Counted from the first letter of the stretch, positions 10,640-23,650 are shown. The stretch is DNA of 64,000 nt from Stenopsyche tienmushanensis (GCA_008973525.1 WACJ01000007.1:1426001-1490000), one strand, 5' to 3'. Notes: a model not told the origin generated them from the letters alone. Made by a program: numbers and translations.

Positions 10640-12697
10640 GAGGTAATTCAAACTTTACTTCTTACATCAATACGAAGTTGCTTTTCGAGTCGTTCTTGGT
10701 TTTATTGAATTTATTCAGATTTAAACATTTTTTTGTTCCCAATTGGATTTCATAATTATTTTCTGAAGATTTAATGAATAGTCAATCTACTTAAAATGAC
10801 ATCGTTTATATCAAATATATCATAAATCGGGCGTGGCGAAGGTGTCAATATAGAGTCCGATGGACGATAAAATCGTTCCAATTGAACCTTCATGTTGACA
10901 AATCCAAAGCGGAAATATCGGAATAAGAATCATATATTTTTATTGTGTGTGGGTTTATCATCTTCCTAATACACTCGATGACATGCAAAGCATGATCTAT
11001 TATCCCGTTTTCCAAAAAGGAAGAAATTAGCGCTAAATAGAACCGGAAGAGTATTTATCGTGCATAATTTATTTCCTGGGGGATGAAATTGCAAAAAATA
11101 TGATTTTATAAATTTGTTTTTTTTTTTTTTTGAAAGAATCGAGAGTCAATACTACGTCAATCGATTTTCAGAATAGCCGATTTTATTGAAGCTAATTTTT
11201 CTAATTTACAAGTTTTTTATTTAATATTAGCGAGTACACAGAAAACGTTGCAATTCCACACTTGAAGAAATGAAATGTTGCATTTTATTTCAGTTTATTG
11301 GAATGATTTTATATATTTTTAATTACGCTAAAAAAACGGTTATATGATTGCGTTTAGTAATTATTTGAGAGGTTCATTAAGAAATCAAATTGACCTCTTT
11401 CCGATATTTCGAGTTTTCTGTCGGACTCATGGATGCGGACATCATCCTTCATCCAGTGCGTTCTGATATTCTGTAACCCCGTGGATGATATATCTATTGG
11501 TTTGTTCAACGATCGACATGATGCAAGCTGAGCATTCGATCTCATAAGCTCCTTGATTTTCGTTTTTCACTTTGTTTTTTTATGCTATCCATGTGAGAAG
11601 CATGCACGCATACCCTGTGTGTTCATATGCTTTATTGATGCTCACAACGGAAACTGCACACGTTTCAAACCGAGTGACAGTTGGAATCATTGAGACACAA
11701 CATCTTCTTGAAATTTTCCATTTCAAACTGTATCTTCGATGATTTTATTCATCATTATCGATTGTTATGCTTTGTTTACCTTAGCAACCACTATATAGGA
11801 ATGTATCCGGAACTAACATACTGCACATTGCTATGTATAAATCTTACCCAAAATCCATAACTTTGTCCTTCTAAGGGTTTTACAGAATTTAAAATTTAAA
11901 AAAGTTTGGGACCCTTGTGTTTCGAGATTTTTTTTATTTATGTACCTAGATCTAATAAAATAGGTTTGGCCAGACCTAGATATTTTTTTCATAGGATTTA
12001 TACAGAATATCACGTTTTTCTACGCGTTCCGTACCATATGTTTGTAAAAATAAGTATATTTCGTTTCGAACAGAAGCATTAAATCTAAATAAGTTTCTGC
12101 AGCGCTGTACCAATATAAGTGTTACAGTTTTTTTAACTTCAAGTTAAACCTTTTTCATTTCAAGTCGAAACTTTTTCATCTAAAATTAAACCATTAGACG
12201 TTGGATGGAATTTATTACACTCCCACAAGATCATTTTAACGTTATTAGGACGAACAGTTAAATGATGGCACAATAACACACTTCTTATCCTTAGGGCAAT
12301 AATCTGGAACATTTGCAATTGCAAAATTTCAAAATTAATGTCGACATATTTTGCAATAATTATTCTGTTTTCAAAGGTCTTTGGGCCGTCGGGGGCGGTG
12401 GCGTTGCTGTTAAAATGAGCTGTTTCTGGAATCTCTTCACCTTTCGTCGAAAGAAAAAACATGTCGCAATCACCACCAACGACCAATCTAAGGTTATCAT
12501 TTATTTATTATAATTTATAGTATTAAAAATAAATTTTGTAATACATTTTTTTTATGCATTTTAAGAAATCTAAAGCTCCTATAAGTTTGTGTTTTTTTAA
12601 ATTTATTCTATTGTGGCAAAATTAAGAGATTTTTATACGATAATTGTGTGAAATGAAAACAAAGAGTTGTTATTAAATATTTTTTCTCTCGCACATA
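10640..12697. other. No recognisable gene or repeat
   Basis: AT-rich sequence with short unrecognised frames on both strands. The stretch 11740-11790 shares the words GCTATGCTTTGTTTACCT with 17465-17490, hinting at an old dispersed repeat. Around 12160-12500 frames are open on both strands (108 and 66 codons), with no family match. Confidence 0.4.
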
Positions 12698-12722
12698 CAG
12701 TCAACCCTCCTATAGCGTCCGC
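12698..12722 (+). mobile_element. Orphan Tc1/mariner-superfamily terminus
   Basis: CAGTCAACCCTCCTATAGCG preceded by the dinucleotide TA. The same terminus, inverted, lies at 24845-24868 and is followed there by TA. TA flanks plus CAG-starting ends are the rule for Tigger/pogo elements. Confidence 0.45.
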
Positions 12723-12767
12723 TTCGTTTGCGGCTTCACTTCTTCTTCTTCTTCACACACACAATTC

Positions 12768-13134
12768 TTTCAATGATATATAAGGGAAAAGTACAAATTA
12801 TATTTATTTTATTTTGTTGGTTTTATTATAAATATGAACAAACATACAAACATTGATTTTTATATATAAAATCTACTGTTGGTTAATTATACTATACCTA
12901 TATTATTTGAGAAAGTATAAACAATAAGTTGACAAAGTTTTATCGCAATCGGATGAACGGTATGGAAACGCATTAAATACGGACAAACAAATATTGATTT
13001 TTTTCATATTAAACTATGCGCATGTTACTCGCGCAGTTCTTAGCAATAATTGGACGAAGTTTTATCGCAATCCAATGAACGCTACGGCAACGCATTTCGA
13101 ACGAACAAAACCCAATTCATTTTTATATATTAGA
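12768..13134 (-). mobile_element. Helentron-like element, 3' end missing
   Basis: On the minus strand it begins TCTAATATATAAAAATG at 13134 and contains two head units (starts 13134 and about 13013, again 121 bp apart), with the conserved words CGTTCAT(T/C)(G/C)GATTGCGATAAAACTT. Homology with the copy at 6059 continues through the GTTTGTTCATATTTATAATA stretch and fades near 12768; the CTAGT end is absent. Confidence 0.75.
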
Positions 13135-13237
13135 TTTGCAATTATGTTCGATGCATATTATTTAGTTGCGTACTAAAAGTTTAAAATGCCCATTTGTGTC
13201 ACCAAATAAAAGTAATTTAATAGGGCTTGTTTAACTA

Positions 13238-13603
13238 CAGTGTATCCACGCTAATCTGACAAACATTTTGCAAGGCGGTGTCGGATTGTTCAATTTGTCG
13301 GACTATAGAGTACTGCCCCTGACCCCTTGTAGTCCGGATTTTTTTGGAAAGGAGTACTTGTAATTCGAAAAAATGTAAAAATGTTGAGATATACATAGAC
13401 AAAACAAGATTTCATATTATATCATTTACGTCTTGAACACACAATGGCCATAGCAGTTATAAAAAATAAAAACTTGTTGCCGTCATCAAACGTATTTCAT
13501 GATGATCATTGAAGCGTTTTAACTATAACTATTACCGTACATATGTACTATACTTGTATTGGGATGTCGGATTACAGGGGGGCGCCGGATTAGACTGGGT
13601 CCA
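13238..13603. mobile_element. Tigger-type MITE
   Basis: The left end CAGTGTATCCACGCTAATC is preceded by TA at 13236-13237. The right end, read on the minus strand, gives CTGGACCCAGTCTAATCCGG and then GTAATCCGACATCCC, which matches the 5' end of the Tigger remnant at 32776. The two ends share the CTAATC(C/T)G core of the inverted repeat. The outermost bases on the right are lost. No coding is seen inside. Confidence 0.65.
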
Positions 13604-15599
13604 GATTATTTTTTTCATATCATATTGTTCATTATTACTTTTTAAATTTTCCTTCGCCAATTGTTGCAAAAATAAAAGTGTTTTTGTCTTTTATTAAAAA
13701 CAAATATTTAACAAACTAAAACAAATTGTATTTTAGAAAACATTCTGATTCATAAATCATAGTGTAATTGCCTTACATTTACCTAACAAATTCATTATTA
13801 TTCTAATTGTAGATTCAAATCCAATCCATGTTTTAAATTATTGAATGCACATCAATGATTTGAAGCAGCGAGTGGCCATCAGAAAGTGAGGATTTGCACA
13901 GACCGAATTATCACCGCTTGAAAATTCATTAGACTCAAATTGTATAAAACTTAAAAAGAGAAGTAGAAAACTTAAATTAAAATGGTAAATGCAAACATCT
14001 TATATCTAGAATTATAGTCTGGGACGAGAATTTCGTGTTAACCGCAAAGGGGAGGGCGTTAAATTGGACATATTCTATCCACGTCTTCTAGCTATCCATA
14101 GTCATATCTAAGGCAAGCTCATGAGGGCTAGAATTTCTTATGTTTTAAAAATAAACATATGTAACTAAAAAAGCTGTTTTCCTAATTATCTTTCTCCTTT
14201 AGGCACCTCTTCTCCGGTCTGATAGTCGAACAGACACGTAAGCCATCCGAATCAAAGGCGTCCTTGGGTGGAACGCAGTCTGAAGGGGCCAAACCCTTTT
14301 GGGGGCCACCGCCCTTTGCAATAAAACGAAAAGGTCAAACGCTTCGAAGATGTTCATTTTTATAGAAAATATGCCTACTTTAGTAATTGATTTGAAGCCA
14401 TTTTTCAATCATCGAATTATGCCAGATTAACACATCGAATGATGGTCATAAATCAATCCTCGTTCTGCTGAAATGTTGGACGTCATCTGATGAATTTAAA
14501 TGACGCAAATGTTTTTCTCATCTGTTTCTTTCGCCAGAAATACATCATTACCATTGGCAATTCAATGATCTTTCGGTTCGCATTATCATATCTACTTTTT
14601 GTGCACATTTAGCGCGATGTTTCAATCGTCGGAGAAGAATCTATATTTACTGGTACATACAGGCAAACTTGTTTCAATAAAAGAAGTAACACTATACGTA
14701 TACAGAACTATCTCAGAATAGACCAGACAAAATAAACGTATCATTCGACAGAATAAATGAATTCACTTTTAAAATCACGGACGTATCTAGGACAGAATTC
14801 CGAATCGATGTTTATTGAGACAAAACGAAAGCTTTCAATGATTTCGAAATAGATCTTCATCTTTCCGAGTCGACATTCAAGGAACAAAACGTTTTAATCT
14901 TTCACAATGTGCCTTAAACGCTTCCGGATATGTTATGCGCTGGACCAATATATTTTAAACATGACATAGATATTTCGATGTTTGCTGACCGAAACACTAT
15001 AAATACACTAATTAGTATGATTTTAGGGGGCAGTATTAAAGATCGAATATATTCGCTTGCTTCTTCAAGCATCACTGCTACGCAAGACGAAACGAAAACA
15101 TGATAAAATAAAAACTGCTTTAATGGACAGAAATAAAATTTAAATTGTATTTTCGTGGTGGGTTATTAAAATCCCACGCCGTTCAACGGGCTTAATCATG
15201 CACATTATCATCATATAACCACAAGCAATCCACGGCAGTATTGAGGCCTTTTGAAGGATAACTTGGACTTGGTTATAACGAGCGTTGAGAGCCGATTTAA
15301 ATTGCATCATTGAAATCAGGGGCGCATCAGCCATATGAACAAATGTGCGAAAAATCATAGTTTCAAGACCATATTTACGTTGCTTTTGCACATTTGACTC
15401 AGATATCTATTTCTGTTGAGTAGCAGGCATAAATAAGTCTCATTGACGGTAGTTTTACAATCCCGAGGGCGGCCGATTGTCATCTTTTTCAGCAAGAGTT
15501 TTCAGTCGACTGTGAGACGATAAAAGCGTTTCATTGATGATATAACGCCTTGGTCCACGGGCTGGATAAAATATGTCACTTTAAGGGGCAAACATATTG
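13604..15599. other. No recognisable gene or repeat
   Basis: AT-rich; minus-strand frames at 14199-14408 (69 codons) and 15140-15391 (83 codons) resemble nothing I know. No splice-site, terminal-repeat or transposase signature was found. Confidence 0.4.
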
Positions 15600-16800
15600 C
15601 AAATCCATAAATATGCACTCAAACCTCTTTTTGTGCGATTTCGAAGTTATGCGGTTTATTTAAAACAATTTTTTTTTTTTTTTTTAATTTTAAATATATA
15701 AAATAGGAAATAAATCATCAACATCAACCGAAATTTGGAAAAAAATAACAATTTAGGACTGTGTAAATCAATTACGTTGCATATTGTATCTGCTAAATTT
15801 TTGAAAAAATTGTTTTCGTTTTTTTTGCATTTTTCCAATGTTTCGACTTTTAAAATACTGTAACAGCCCTGGGGGCGCCGCCGACTTCGCGAGCCCCGTG
15901 CTGTCGCCTTCGCCGCTGTCACGGCTGCAAACCGTGACGTGATTCCGGTCCCGAAGACCGCGCCGCGGGTCGCGTGCAGCGCCGGAGCGCTACGCACTAG
16001 CCGCAACGCCGATCTCGGAGACCGGTCGACGACGGTCAGGATATGTCGGGCGACGACAAAAGGAGAGCTCCAGGGAAGGATTCGGGATACCAAATTATAG
16101 CCTTCTATGTCGCAAACGATGGCGACGATCGCGAGGCACGTGGCCTCCATCCGAGGCGGCGATCTGTCGCGGGATCAAAATGTACATCATCCTCGTCCCA
16201 AGGCTATTTCTTCACTCCTTATTTTGCCCGTCTTCCGGTTCATCCCGGGCGAGTCTTCATCATCAAAAGTATGCCCAGAAAACTGTCCACGACAGAAAAT
16301 TTTGATCCATGCAATAATACATTCTCCAAAGGAATTTCTAAAATTCCAACTACTTACAGAGTTATAGTGACACGGCAACTTGGCTGGTTCTACCATAATG
16401 AAATTCTCGAAGTTACTTTTTTCAACATGTTTAAATTAATTGATTAACATCAAACTGGGTATGAATCTTTTATATACAACCCTCTATTGTTCCTACCAGA
16501 TTTATGTGAAAATTTATTTTTAGCTATTTAAAAAATAATTAAAACGGTTTCAAAATTAAGCCAAAAAATGACTTGACTGATTTTTTTCTAAACAGTCGCC
16601 ATTTTGTGATTTATTTTTTTGTGTTAGGGACTATAGTGACATCTTTATTGATTATGAATTATATTGTTAGAAATAGAAAAACAACACAGAAAATGATAAC
16701 ATTGACACTGGGTATACTATTCATTTCGAAGAAGAGTGCGATTTTGAGTCATATCAAAAATCGCAACGAAAATTATCATACAGCGATGATAGTTTGTAAT
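15600..16800. repeat. Unknown repeat, copy 1, containing a GC-rich island
   Basis: Both flanks of this stretch match 20823-21120: the left part (15600-15735) shares TTTTTGTGCGATTTCGAAGT and AATAAATCATCAACA; the right part (16660-16780) shares ACATTGACACTGGGTATACT and TTTTGAGTCATAT. In the other copy the two flanks are separated by only about 40 bases, so here roughly 850 bp has been gained or there lost. That middle part contains a CpG-dense island (15860-16260) with frames of 164 codons (minus) and 134 codons (plus, from 16043), the longest in this part of the window; neither is recognised. The segment 16410-16560 is also similar to 35440-35560 and 62115-62230. Confidence 0.55.
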
Positions 16801-16868
16801 TAAAACAATTAGTGTTTATCTAGTGGGTGTCTGGCATTTGAGATGACAGATCTCAGACATCCTTAAAA

Positions 16869-17110
16869 TTTTACCGATGATGCAAAACGTCCTTTAAATG
16901 ATACCAAAAATGTTCTTTTTTAATTGCCTTATTGTTTTCCTGTTTTTTTTTATGCGAATTTGGATATATTTTATATGGCTGTTTCAAAGTTATGCTGTTT
17001 TTAAAATCCTTGGACGCTTCACTTTTTCTATGCAAGTCATTGCTTTTTTTAGTGCGATTTATTTTTGTGCGATTTTCCGCGGAACGCATCTACCGCATAA
17101 AAAAAGGTTT
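16869..17110 (-). repeat. Dispersed repeat with CGCATAAAAAAA words (copy 1)
   Basis: Read on the minus strand it carries GCGTTCCGCGGAAAATCGCA, then AACAGCATAACTTTGAA and TCGCATAAAAAAAAAC, in the same order as 63658-63830 and, partly, 27121-27260. Long T runs next to ATGCG make all frames here unreliable, including the 112-codon plus frame. Confidence 0.55.
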
Positions 17111-17789
17111 AAGTGTATTGAAAAAAGGCAAATATATTCTAATATTCGATTGGGACCCCTTCTTGGATTGGGACATTGGGTACTCCCCGAAAAGTTGTAC
17201 AGTCTTCCTTACAAATATTTTATACACAATACCTAGAAGAGATATGGTCCTATTTTCGTTTTGACGACTATTACAGATTAAATTTAAAAAAAAAAAAAAG
17301 TATTTGTTGATGTGATTTTTAAGTGTGTGTGTGTGTACAAATTCAAATACTCAAAACTGACTGACTACTGCTGTTGTTGTCGCCAGGTATCGAAATTATA
17401 TTTATGGTGGAATTTAATGAGCTTGAATTGCTAATTCAAAGCGTAATACAGAACACATCGACAATTGCTATGCTTTGTTTACCTAAGTAACTACCAGACC
17501 AATATGCGCCGACACGGTGCATCCGTTAAACGTCTCGCAAAACCAATTCCGTTCACAAACAATGCTTATGCTAATTTAAAAACCTTCTTGGATACACGTC
17601 CAATAACTCACCAAAGTTTCTTATTTTTTTTTTCTTTAAATCTAACATAATTTACATATTAGATAATCCGAATGAAATTGTTTTTTTTTTTATGTAAAAG
17701 TGTTATATTCAAATAAAAAAGTATTTATTTCATAAATACAATCTATTTTACTTTAGTAGCTACAATATTTTCCTATCTATTTAATAAAT
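17111..17789. other. No recognisable gene or repeat
   Basis: AT-rich sequence with a short GT dinucleotide run (about 17322-17336) and long A and T runs. No coding signal. Confidence 0.4.
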
Positions 17790-18060
17790 GGGGCAGCCAA
17801 TTTATCTTGACAATAAAACTTTGCACGTGTTTCGTCGCTCTTCTTTATTGTCTTCGGACAGTTCGTGCGGCATCCAATTGTTTAAATGCGGTGAATGAAT
17901 CCTCTGCGATAATTCTTCGATATTTAATCGAGGATCCAGTTTTCCAGTTCTAGGGACGTCTATCAAACAACGGTTGCATGCTGTCATCACCGTGTCTAGA
18001 AACAAATGGAGTTCAAACAGACATCCATCAAAATCGGCAAGGACTTATCGATACACCTAA
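17790..18060 (-). pseudogene. mariner-2 transposase fragment with one terminus
   Basis: The minus strand begins with the terminal motif TTAGGTGTATCGATAAGTCC at 18060. A frame of about 65 codons then contains VPRTGKLDPRLNIEELSQRI and WMPHELSEDNKEERRNTCKV; the block W-PHELSEDNK sits just before the catalytic core in mariner transposases. The fragment stops inside the protein at about 17790; nothing of the D,D34D core remains. It matches the interrupted copy at 46731-48151. Confidence 0.75.
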
Positions 18061-19715
18061 AATAGAATATGATTAATTTCCACAAAAAGTATTTTTCGTA
18101 ACCCGTCGTTAAATCTGCGATGTTATATATTAGCGCGCTCGTTATAAACGTTAAATCTAAAAAAAATGTGAGATACCTTGTATTTATATTTATAAACTTA
18201 TAAGCTTCGGACGTGCCTAATAAATCTCAATTGATGAATTACAAGTCAAAGCGGTCTTTATGTTCTCGTGGTTACTCGCTGCTTCAAATGATTGATGAAT
18301 TGGACTCCTTCATTAATTAACCAAAGTTACTTTGTTTGTTGACAATCTGATGGGTTGTGAATATATTATCATTTGAGAAGACGTACGATTGATTCAGTGC
18401 CTATTCAAAGTTGTGAAATCTAGGATTTAATGGCTTCAATAGGGCTTATTCTAAAAAGATTATTTTTCAGCATACAGCGAATGAAATTGATGGACACTTA
18501 AGCATATGAATACTTTTTTGCGCTCTTTGTTATTTTGAATTTCGCTCGATTTGTGAACAATATTGGACGTTTAGCTATAAATCAGCGCGTTGTTATCAGT
18601 GGTTTGACAGCTGCAATGTAATAAAGTTGTAACATTTGGCGGATCCAAATGCAAATGCGCGCTTGAAACATTTCAATTTGAATGCAAAATTAAACAATGT
18701 ATCGTATCCATTGAAGGAAAGTTATTTCCAACTTCAAATGAATTTAATTTTACGATACAGATATTGAAATATCTCCTTGGCATAAATATGTATATTATCA
18801 TTACTTTGCACACATTAATCCAGTATCTTTGTACTAAATCTGAATGAATGGTCGAAGAAGTATCCTGAAATTACATCAATGATGACATCAATTGTTTATT
18901 GTAGGTAATAAATCTAGTTGAAGCTAATGCAAGCATTACACTGTCACAGCTCATTGCCATGCGATTGAAACCGTTTTCATTTGCCGAGTTTGTCTGTCGG
19001 AACGTACATTGGATGGCCACTGGAATTCTTTGTTCGGAAAGATAAATATTTTCCTATTCGACTTTATAAAGATAATGGTGTCGTCGGATTTTTGAAACTT
19101 GCCGAAGCGCGACGATCAACTTCTTCGTGGTTCCTATTTTTGATCGATTTGGCTCCAAAACATATTTGAGGGTATGCCGTCAGTCTTCAAGCGTTTCATC
19201 TTGATCGATGGTAACTCCATAAATCCGACGTGTTTAAAAATAGCACCCCCGTTCTTGGCGATAATTCAATATGGATTCCATTAGCTGGCTACTCAACCGC
19301 ACATTATTATCTGGAAACCATTTGTCTTAAGAGCATTGCCATTAATTGCCGCATGGAAGTCTTCGGGAAGAGCTGCCCTAAGACCATGGGACTAAGTATA
19401 GATTTATTGGCCCAATTTTAGCTACATTTTCTGGAAGAAGTGCTTAGGGAAACGAGATGCACCTCTCTCCTCTGAGAATGTATTTGTACATTCGATAAGA
19501 GATTCTTAAGAAAAAAATCTAAATACTACCAAAAGATTTTCAAACAGTTATTTGGGATAAATAAAAATATTGATATAATAATTTATATGTATTAATATTA
19601 TTTAGAGATAAAGGAATTGCCTCTTTCTGATATTTTGAGCAACATTGGAGACGCTTCTTGTTATTATCCGTCGTTGCTGTCAACATAAGTTGTCATTTGT
19701 CAGTTGTAAGTTGAC
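18061..19715. other. No recognisable gene; possible decayed coding near 18960-19430
   Basis: Mostly AT-rich. From 18960 to 19430 base composition is more balanced and frames are open in pieces on both strands (62 and 63 codons on the plus strand), but no protein family could be assigned and stops interrupt every frame. Confidence 0.35.
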
Positions 19716-20000
19716 TCATAAAGAGTATTTTTACACGTGTACAGAGACGGAGAGTGTCTTGCACGTTGAGTTGCGTACATCATACGAATTTATAGATCTA
19801 TAACCCAAATTTACCGACTAATAATGATATGTGAATGATATAATGAATCGATTTCAAATGTATTGTTTGTGTTTACTTGAAGAAATAAACTTGATTTATT
19901 TATGTACAAGCTTCGTACATACTGCGACTGTTCTGACAGATACGTGGATTTGTACGACGATTTGTGGCGGGTAAGCAAATATAGCATCTATGATTATGTA
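19716..20000 (+). mobile_element. TTAA-type MITE, copy 1, ends missing
   Basis: Matches the family body: CAGAGACGGAGAGTGTCTTG, then CCGACTAATAATGATATG, ATTTATGTACAAGCTTCGTA, and the GTGGCGG block. Neither terminal TTAA-CCCTT motif is preserved. Confidence 0.75.
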
Positions 20001-20287
20001 TTTGTATGAGCGACTCATTTCTTTTCCCAACATACGACATGTCTCAATCTATATATGAGATGTCGTATACTCCCTGTGGCTAATTTTTAACCCTGTCCTT
20101 TTTATTGTGCATCCTATTATATCAGTTGTGCCTGTTACTTGGGGATAAATGACACATGAGATTTCGTCTTATTTTTATTTTCAACATTGTTTTCTTCTAT
20201 TCTACTTATTGGGTATAATTTTTTTGCCAGGTGTTGACGTATTTCGTTTAGCTCCCATTTAATTAACACAATTGCTGATAGCCAATA

Positions 20288-20582
20288 TTAAACCTTTGAG
20301 TAGTGAGCTAATTTAAAATCATCATAAAGATAGGTGCTATATTCTTATCATCCGAATAAATCCACTTATCTATCAGAACCGTGCAACGTATATAAATATT
20401 GTATTTAAACAAATTAACACTGTTGATAGCACATCATATTCATTCATTTATACATCTCTATCTCCAAACTGCAAGACATTATTTCCATCTCTGTCTCTCT
20501 CCAAACTCAACGTACAAGAATGCTCTTTCTGAATCACTTGAAGTCGATCGCAAATACGCGTCTGATCTCCTTAAAAGGTTAA
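20288..20582 (-). mobile_element. TTAA-type MITE, copy 2, both TTAA ends
   Basis: Left border TTAAACCTTTGAGTAGTGAG, right border (minus strand) TTAACCTTTTAAGGAGATC. Both ends carry TTAA, the target duplication of piggyBac elements, and inverted CC(T)TTT termini. The interior holds the TCTCTCCAAACTCAACGTAC block found in most copies. Length 295 bp; it lacks part of the family's central segment. Confidence 0.8.
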
Positions 20583-20822
20583 GGACTTTAATGACAGAGT
20601 TCATTTGCACACGTTTATAGTGAGAAGAGACTTATACATATTTATTTGTATGATTACTTTCATAATGGATAAATCCTGGATTTCTTTATTTTCACATAGT
20701 ATTTGTTAGTGTTGTTTCTTGAATTGAAGGATATCTAGATGCGTGCTAAATGACGATGAATTTTGTCCAGATATCTGAACCACAATCTCAACTTCATTTA
20801 GGTTCCCTTTAGAGATTTTCCT

Positions 20823-21120
20823 TCAAATCCGCTAATACACTTAAAACTCTTTTTGTGCGATTTCGAAGTTATGCGGTTTTTTTAGAAGTATTTTTTTCTT
20901 TTATTAAATTTCATAAAGAGTACTTATCGAGATATTTTGGATAAAATAGAAAATAAATCATCAACACTAACCGAAATTTATATTGATATCTTTACTAATT
21001 AAGAATGATATTGATGGAAAGAGAAAATCTACACAGAACAATGATGACATTGACACTGGGTATACTAATTCTTCCGAAGAAGAGAGCTATTTTGAGTCAT
21101 ATCGAAAATCGCAACGAAAA
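20823..21120. repeat. Unknown repeat, copy 2
   Basis: Matches both flanks of 15600-16800 (see there). It carries an uninterrupted 40-codon frame in its right part, ending NSSEEESYFESYRKSQRK, acidic then basic, that is broken in the other copy. This could be the tail or an exon of an unrecognised element protein. Confidence 0.5.
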
Positions 21121-21480
21121 TAAATTTTAAAATTATACTGTATTTAAATTTAATATAAAAATATAATTAAATATCCCACGCTTTTATAAACACTGTTTAA
21201 TAAAATAATATTTTATTTAAATTGTAAATAATGAAATATGTAGCTAAGATTCAAACCTTTTTCCCCAAAATTTTACTTTTGACTGAGAGATAGCACTAGT
21301 TTAATATAATAAAATATATTTTTTAACCCTTTTCGCTCGTTTTATTTCAGGTTAGTAATAGTGCAAGCTCGTACATAATTTTGCACGTTTTTCAGGTTTC
21401 ATACTCAAAATTTAAAATGAAATAATAATTTAAAAAAATGTTGATGTTCGATGTTTTTTCTTTCGATAAGACCCAAAACT

Positions 21481-21895
21481 GATCAACCCTTTCCGTTTTT
21501 ATAATATATACTAGGTTGTCCAATCCTTCTTCATTATTGCTTAATTAAATGTTGGGCTGACCCAACTGGAATAAACCCGCAATAAAATAAACTCTTATTC
21601 GGACAACTTCATTTTGTAATTAGAGTTTGCAATCGTTCTGAAGACATATTCAGGCATGGCATCCGATTGTGAGGCGCTCATTCGTCTTATCAGCGATCCG
21701 AAAAACGGACCGATTGGATACACAGACCTTGTGGTCCTATTTTAGGACTTCATGCGGGACTTTCTATGATTTATATCATCACCGAAGCTCCCTTAGGGGC
21801 TAACTTACATAGGCGGCACGCACCAAATGACATACGAAATACCGTCGATCCAATACCATTTTGTGGTTTATTATATCCACTATTAATGGCTGCCA
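21481..21895 (+). repeat. Family X, copy 1, with mariner-3 scrap
   Basis: Contains the family order: CCGTTTTTATAATATATACT, the TTCATTTTGTAATTAGAGTT block, the short frame MASDCEALIRLISDPKNGP (from 21658) and, after a gap, TCCAATACCATTTTGTGG, which is antisense mariner-3 coding sequence as at 33690 and 49680. The frame stops early at CTATTTTAG. Confidence 0.7.
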
Positions 21896-22014
21896 AACAA
21901 ATACTAAACACCGGAGCGACTTGAAATTTGAAACTTAGATTTTATAAGGCAGATACTTTCTATCAGAGTATTTTTTTAAAACAGTAACCGTTATCTATAC
22001 GTATAATATTTTAT

Positions 22015-22200
22015 GGTGGGAAAGAGAAAGAGAATCGTTTATAGTGTCTCCGTGTCCGTCGCATACATCATAGAGATGCTACGCGCATGCGCCACATCGC
22101 CTTTACTGTGTATGTATGTCTTTATGTAGCATAAAGCAATTACAACACCAGTGGCACGCCTATTTTATTATATATTACACAAAGTTTCATCTTTTAGCCA
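22015..22200 (-). repeat. SINE-like or MITE-like dispersed repeat, copy 1
   Basis: On the minus strand it includes GTGTAATATATAATAAAATA and then GGCGCATGCGCGTAGC, in the same order as 53960-54175; a third, partial copy is at 52690-52865. No RNA polymerase III boxes were recognised. Confidence 0.55.
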
Positions 22201-23429
22201 ACAATTTGTATGGGTTTATATAGTTTTATTGTATATGTATTTAAATTTGAATATGTCTTTTGTGAATGCGAAATTTTTATTAACAAGAATTAAGCAAGAA
22301 AAATATATTTGTTTGAAAATAGTAAAAAAAAGAAGTCAAGGTTTTATTCTTAGTTTTCCATTATTATCGTGGTCACGGTTGAACTCCGGCCGTGACCGTG
22401 GACGTGATATCGCGTACGTCTTCCTGTTCAAAAAGAAAGTTTAACATCTTATTTGCACTCGTTGAATATATATTATTTTATCCGATCTATATTTAATTCA
22501 AGTCCGAGAAATTTCTCCGATTCGTAAACGCCAGACGTTTTTTAGTCGACAAGGAAAGCGGGCAAATGGAGCCCCTCAAATGGACTCTTGATGAGGGACT
22601 CCTCTTATTTCCTCATCAACGCCGATGTTATCACAACAGATGCTGTCATAGTAAATCGTTGGCAGCGCTTATTAAACCCGAGCTGGATCTCCTCAATTGT
22701 ACCAAATCGGATATTAATTGAGGTTTATACGAAATGTGCTTTACTATTGAACTCTCTTCCACGAGTCGAATCTCTTCTAATAAGCAATTTGATTGACGTA
22801 TCTCATCAGCTATCGAATTCGAATCTCAACTGGGATTCTTGAATAAATTTTCCAAATTGGGGACACTCGCTCGGGTGAAGTAGCTTTATGTTTGTTTGTC
22901 TTCTTCTGATGTCACCCTTTCAGATGCTTTAGCAAATGACTTAATATGAAGCAGTTGGCTTCCTCGTTGCTCGTCTCCCGTTCTCCATTTGAAAAGGTGG
23001 TGTTGATCAAACATTGTAAAGCCGATCGCGACTTCCTCAAAAGAAGAGGACGTGACGGAATGGACCTGCTTTGAATTCGTAAGCAGTTTTCATCTTTGAT
23101 TAAGGCTAATGCGTAGAACAATAGAGGCTTGTAAATAAAGGACTAGCCACGCTTCATCATGACGAGCCCAAACCATGCTTTCACAAAAATGTATAACAAC
23201 ATATTGCGTCATTTAACGATTTCCTTTTCTCGGATTCGAATCCATTTGATTGTCGAGCCGAGGAAACTTCAGGATGTAAAACGCAAGAGTGAGTTAACGA
23301 GCAAAAAAATTAATTTATGACATCCGTCTAAAGAACGTACGTAGTTTTTACGAATACAACATTAGGATATCATAACACTTGGAAATGATTTAAAAATTAA
23401 AGCATTTTGATTACTATTACAAGCATCAT
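22201..23429. other. No recognisable gene
   Basis: Plus-strand frames of 97 (from 22151) and 84 codons (22588-22842) are unrecognised. GGTCACGG / CCGTGACC at 22371-22397 form a small hairpin. The 22500-23130 part has balanced composition and could be decayed coding, but no family is evident. Confidence 0.35.
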
Positions 23430-23491
23430 GGGTCTTATTTGACCCACACCAAAAAATAAATCCTTACAAGCAGACTATGCTCTGTGGACAT

Positions 23492-23650
23492 GTTCGGGCA
23501 TGGCGTCAGATCGCAAGGCGCTCCTTCGATGTGTCAGTGGTGCGAAATTCGGACCGGTTGGACACGGGAACCTTGTGACCACCCCCTCTAATTTTAGGAC
23601 TTTTTGTAAAAGTTGTATAGAAAAATGCATTCCCGAGGCTTTCTATGACC
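23492..23650 (+). repeat. Family X, copy 2 (inside the piggyBac-like element)
   Basis: Carries the short frame starting MASDRKALLRCVSGAKFGP and continuing GHGNLVTTPSNFRTFC, aligned with other X copies. It is open for about 55 codons and runs into GTATAACAA. The central palindrome is disrupted (TGCGAAATTCGGACCGG). Confidence 0.65.

Noticed and set aside
12415..12513. Plus-strand frame MSCFWNLFTFRRKKKHVAIT as a first coding exon
   Set aside because: The opposite strand is also open for 108 codons, the putative donor is not a good splice site, and nothing is recognised.
22588..22842. 84-codon plus-strand gene
   Set aside because: No match; the region is probably decayed repeat, and frames on both strands are open.
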